A stretch of 64,000 nt of DNA from CBDIHH01 sp965279095 (GTDB lineage Bacteria > Pseudomonadota > Alphaproteobacteria > Caulobacterales > Caulobacteraceae): the NCBI GenBank assembly GCA_965279095.1, contig CBDIHH010000007.1, forward strand, positions 1 to 64,000. Reading direction: 5' to 3'. Numbering within the stretch: position 1 is the stretch's first letter; every line of letters starts with the position of its first letter. The notes below the pieces were generated by a model, which saw nothing but the letters and a program-made list of their open reading frames with translations, made no database searches and was not told where the DNA came from. Shown here one piece after another: positions 61,966 to 64,000 of this stretch. The translations under genes and the position numbers were made by a program.

Positions 61966-63594
61966 GTGACCGACAACGCCGCCCGATATCTCGGATTCGC
62001 CTTCGCCAGCGCGGAGATGCTGGTCGAGGCGGACCCGTCGGGGCGGATCGTCCTTGCTCTGGGCGCTACCCAGAAGCTCGTCGGCATACCGCAGGACAAG
62101 CTCGGCGGTCTGCGTCTGGACTCCCTTTTCACCGCCGACGGCGCGGACCTGATCCGGGCGTTGATCGACGGTCTGGACGCCGCGGACCGCCGCGGCCCGG
62201 TGCGCGTGCAGTTGTGCGACGAGGCCGGTGAGCCGGCCGGCCGGTTCGTGGGCTTCTCCGCCTGCCGCCTGCCCCAGTTGGCCCCCAACATCTCCTGCGC
62301 CTTGACCGCCAGCGCGGCGGTCGGCCAGGCCGTGCCGGCCCGGGGCCCTCATGGGCTCCATGGCAAGGCCGACTTCCTCGCAGCCTCGGCCGGCCTGCTA
62401 GAAGCGGCGCCGGGGATAGACCTGGAGGTCGCCTTCCTGGAATTCGAGGGCCTGGCCGCCGCCACCGCCGCCATGGACTCGCTGGCGGCCGATCGCGCCC
62501 GCAGCCGCGTGGCCGCGGCGGTGCGCTCGGAGTCCTTCGGGGGAAACAGCGCCGGCCAGATCTCCGACGACCGCTTCGCCCTGGTGCGCAACGGCGGGGA
62601 GTCCCCTGAGCTGCTGCTACGCCGGCTGACCGCGGCGGCGTCGAAAGCAGGCGTTCCGGTCGAAGTCAGCGGCGCCAACGCCGACCTGCAGTCGCGCGCT
62701 ACGCCCTCGGGGGACGAGCAGGGAATGCGCGCCCTGAAGTTCGCCCTCGACGCCTTCATCAAGGGCGGACCGCAAACGGCCGGGGCCGCCTTCGGCGCGA
62801 TCCTCGCGCGCACCAACGCCGACGCCAAGGCCTTCAGCAAACAGGTGGCGCGCAAGGAATTCCGCCTCGCCTACCAGCCCATCGTCAGCCTGAAGACCGG
62901 CGAACTGCACCACTTCGAAGTGCTGTCGCGCCTGGCCGACGACGACGCCAGTCCCGCCTCGATGATCCAGATGGCCGAGGAACTGGAGCTGATCCACGAC
63001 CTCGACATGGCCGTGGCCGAACAGGTCATCCGCAAGATGACCCAGGCCGCCGGGCGCCGTCTGAATCTGGCGGTTAACCTGTCCGCGCGTTCCCTGATGC
63101 GACCCGCCTTCCTGCAGGCCCTGCTCGACAAGGCCCGGGCGGGGGGACCGACCCTGGTGGGCCGGCTGATCTTCGAGGTCACCGAAAGCGCCGCCCTGGA
63201 CGATCTGGAGGCCGCCAACAACAACATCCAGGCCCTGCGTCAGGCCGGCTATCCGGTCTGCCTGGACGACTTCGGCTCGGGCGCCGCCACCCTGTCATAC
63301 CTGCGCGCCCTCGCCGTCGACACGGTCAAGATCGACGGCCAGTATGTGAAGGACATCGCCGCCGGCGGGCGCGCGGACTCCGTCGTGCGCCACATCGCCG
63401 GCCTCTGCCGCGACCTGAAGGTCGAGTCGGTGGCCGAGATGATCGAGACCCGGGAAGCCGCCCAGATCCTGCTGACCATGGGCGTGGATTTCGGCCAGGG
63501 GTACCATTTCGGGCGCCCGTCCCCCGAACCCATTTTCAATCCAAACGCGACTAAGGTGGCGCGGCGGTCCGGGGTTCGGGACACCTGGGGATAG
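61966..63594 (+). CDS. Degenerate GGDEF plus EAL-domain protein (probable c-di-GMP phosphodiesterase)
   Basis: A 542-residue protein. An N-terminal PAS-like region (ADPSGRIVLALGATQKLVGI) precedes a degenerate GGDEF domain, recognisable by GQISDDRFALV (SDDRF in place of GGDEF). The EAL domain follows: FEVLSRL in place of EALxR, NLSARSL, FEVTES, DDFGSG, VKIDGQYV, VAEMIET and QGYHFGRP. The key Glu, Asn, Asp-Asp and Lys residues are kept, so phosphodiesterase activity is plausible. GTG at 61966 (or TTG 61963) follows GGAG; an earlier TTG at 61915 opens the frame further. Confidence 0.85.
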   Translation: MTDNAARYLGFAFASAEMLVEADPSGRIVLALGATQKLVGIPQDKLGGLRLDSLFTADGADLIRALIDGLDAADRRGPVRVQLCDEAGEPAGRFVGFSACRLPQLAPNISCALTASAAVGQAVPARGPHGLHGKADFLAASAGLLEAAPGIDLEVAFLEFEGLAAATAAMDSLAADRARSRVAAAVRSESFGGNSAGQISDDRFALVRNGGESPELLLRRLTAAASKAGVPVEVSGANADLQSRATPSGDEQGMRALKFALDAFIKGGPQTAGAAFGAILARTNADAKAFSKQVARKEFRLAYQPIVSLKTGELHHFEVLSRLADDDASPASMIQMAEELELIHDLDMAVAEQVIRKMTQAAGRRLNLAVNLSARSLMRPAFLQALLDKARAGGPTLVGRLIFEVTESAALDDLEAANNNIQALRQAGYPVCLDDFGSGAATLSYLRALAVDTVKIDGQYVKDIAAGGRADSVVRHIAGLCRDLKVESVAEMIETREAAQILLTMGVDFGQGYHFGRPSPEPIFNPNATKVARRSGVRDTWG

Positions 63595-63704
63595 GTGGCC
63601 GGCCACGGCGGTGTGGATGATTGCCGCAATTGCCGGTTAGGCGCTTTCGGGCGTGGAATCCGACGCGTAAGCTAGACGCGGGGTGAATCACTTAGGAGTA
63701 CGGC

Positions 63705-64000
63705 GTGGCGGGCCGCCCGCGTAAAGACGCAGAGCGGCAGTCAGGGGGCGCGAGTGCGCTGCCCCCACGCAGTCGCGGGCGTCGCCGAGCGGACCAGCCG
63801 TTGCCTCCCCTGGTGCGGATCGCGGTCCTGTGCGCCCTTTTGGGCCTGGCGCTCTATACGGCTCTGATCGCCGTAAGGTTGAAAAACCGGCCGCAGGCGG
63901 CGGACGTCGCCATCGCCAGCACCGTCGCCGGCGCCAACCTCCTGGCCACCCGGGCGGACGGCGAGATCTCCACCCTGCGCGCGGCCGTCTCCGGCGCCGG
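63705..64000 (+). CDS. N-terminal part of a membrane protein, 3' end cut by window
   Basis: A GTG at 63705 has AGGAG 6 bases upstream. The product starts MAGRPRKDAERQS, Arg-rich, then a membrane helix (IAVLCALLGLALYTALIAV), then QAADVAIASTVAGANLLATRADGE, which continues to the edge. The layout (basic cytoplasmic tail, helix, then a helical region) is compatible with a sensor kinase or a similar signalling protein, but the part seen does not prove it. GCTAGA at about 63671-63676 could be a -10 element. Confidence 0.7.
   Translation, partial: MAGRPRKDAERQSGGASALPPRSRGRRRADQPLPPLVRIAVLCALLGLALYTALIAVRLKNRPQAADVAIASTVAGANLLATRADGEISTLRAAVSGA

Overview
The window comes from a high-GC alphaproteobacterium of the family Caulobacteraceae, most like Phenylobacterium or Caulobacter. 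The basis is the gene content and order, an FtsZ with the long linker typical of the group, and cell-cycle motifs upstream of ftsZ: a TTAA-N7-TTAA CtrA-type box, a GANTC CcrM site and a DnaA-like box. I cannot name a species. No tRNA, CRISPR array, insertion sequence or prophage is visible.

Left part (1-16.2 kb): a 5'-cut serine hydrolase with a probable frameshift near its 3' end; a stand-alone RusA-like resolvase; fumC; small DUF2171, DUF4169 and ribbon-helix-helix genes; a UvrD/PcrA helicase; two small membrane proteins; prmA; an M24 aminopeptidase P. After these, ligA with a start-stop-coupled methyltransferase, and recN, are on the minus strand. Four kinds of intergenic repeat lie here, including two long nested palindromes and a tandem 140-bp repeat.

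Centre (16.2-45.2 kb): bamD, lpxC and then the whole dcw (division and cell wall) cluster, all on the minus strand. In transcription order it is mraZ, rsmH, ftsL, ftsI, murE, murF, mraY, murD, ftsW, murG, [hscC, J-domain gene, hybrid histidine kinase], murC, murB, [M28 peptidase, SAM methyltransferase (plus strand), small exported protein (plus strand)], ddl, ftsQ, ftsA, MAPEG gene, ftsZ. A strong intrinsic terminator follows ftsZ. Many neighbouring genes overlap by 4 bp, which suggests translational coupling. The cluster supplies the cytoplasmic Mur ligases, lipid I and II synthesis, the septal transpeptidase and SEDS polymerase, and the FtsA/FtsZ ring. The hscC/J-domain pair between murC and murG is visibly poorer in GC than its surroundings and looks acquired.

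Right part (45.2-64 kb): three TGGGN direct repeats at 10-bp spacing upstream of mraZ; the RNase P RNA gene rnpB; an AmpD-type amidase, an EamA transporter, a small membrane protein and a DjlA-like co-chaperone; an ArsR-methyltransferase fusion with an AT-rich palindrome over its start codon; tandem D-2-hydroxyacid dehydrogenases; the ABC-F protein EttA; a beta-helix protein and a Sel1-repeat membrane protein; a glycosyltransferase; aminopeptidase N; a degenerate-GGDEF/EAL protein; and the start of a membrane protein cut by the window edge.

Least ordinary features: the HscC/J-domain/hybrid-kinase insert in the dcw cluster, the promoter region of mraZ (MraZ boxes, a CtrA-like box and a 20-codon leader ORF on top of each other), the ftsZ promoter, and the ArsR-methyltransferase operator.
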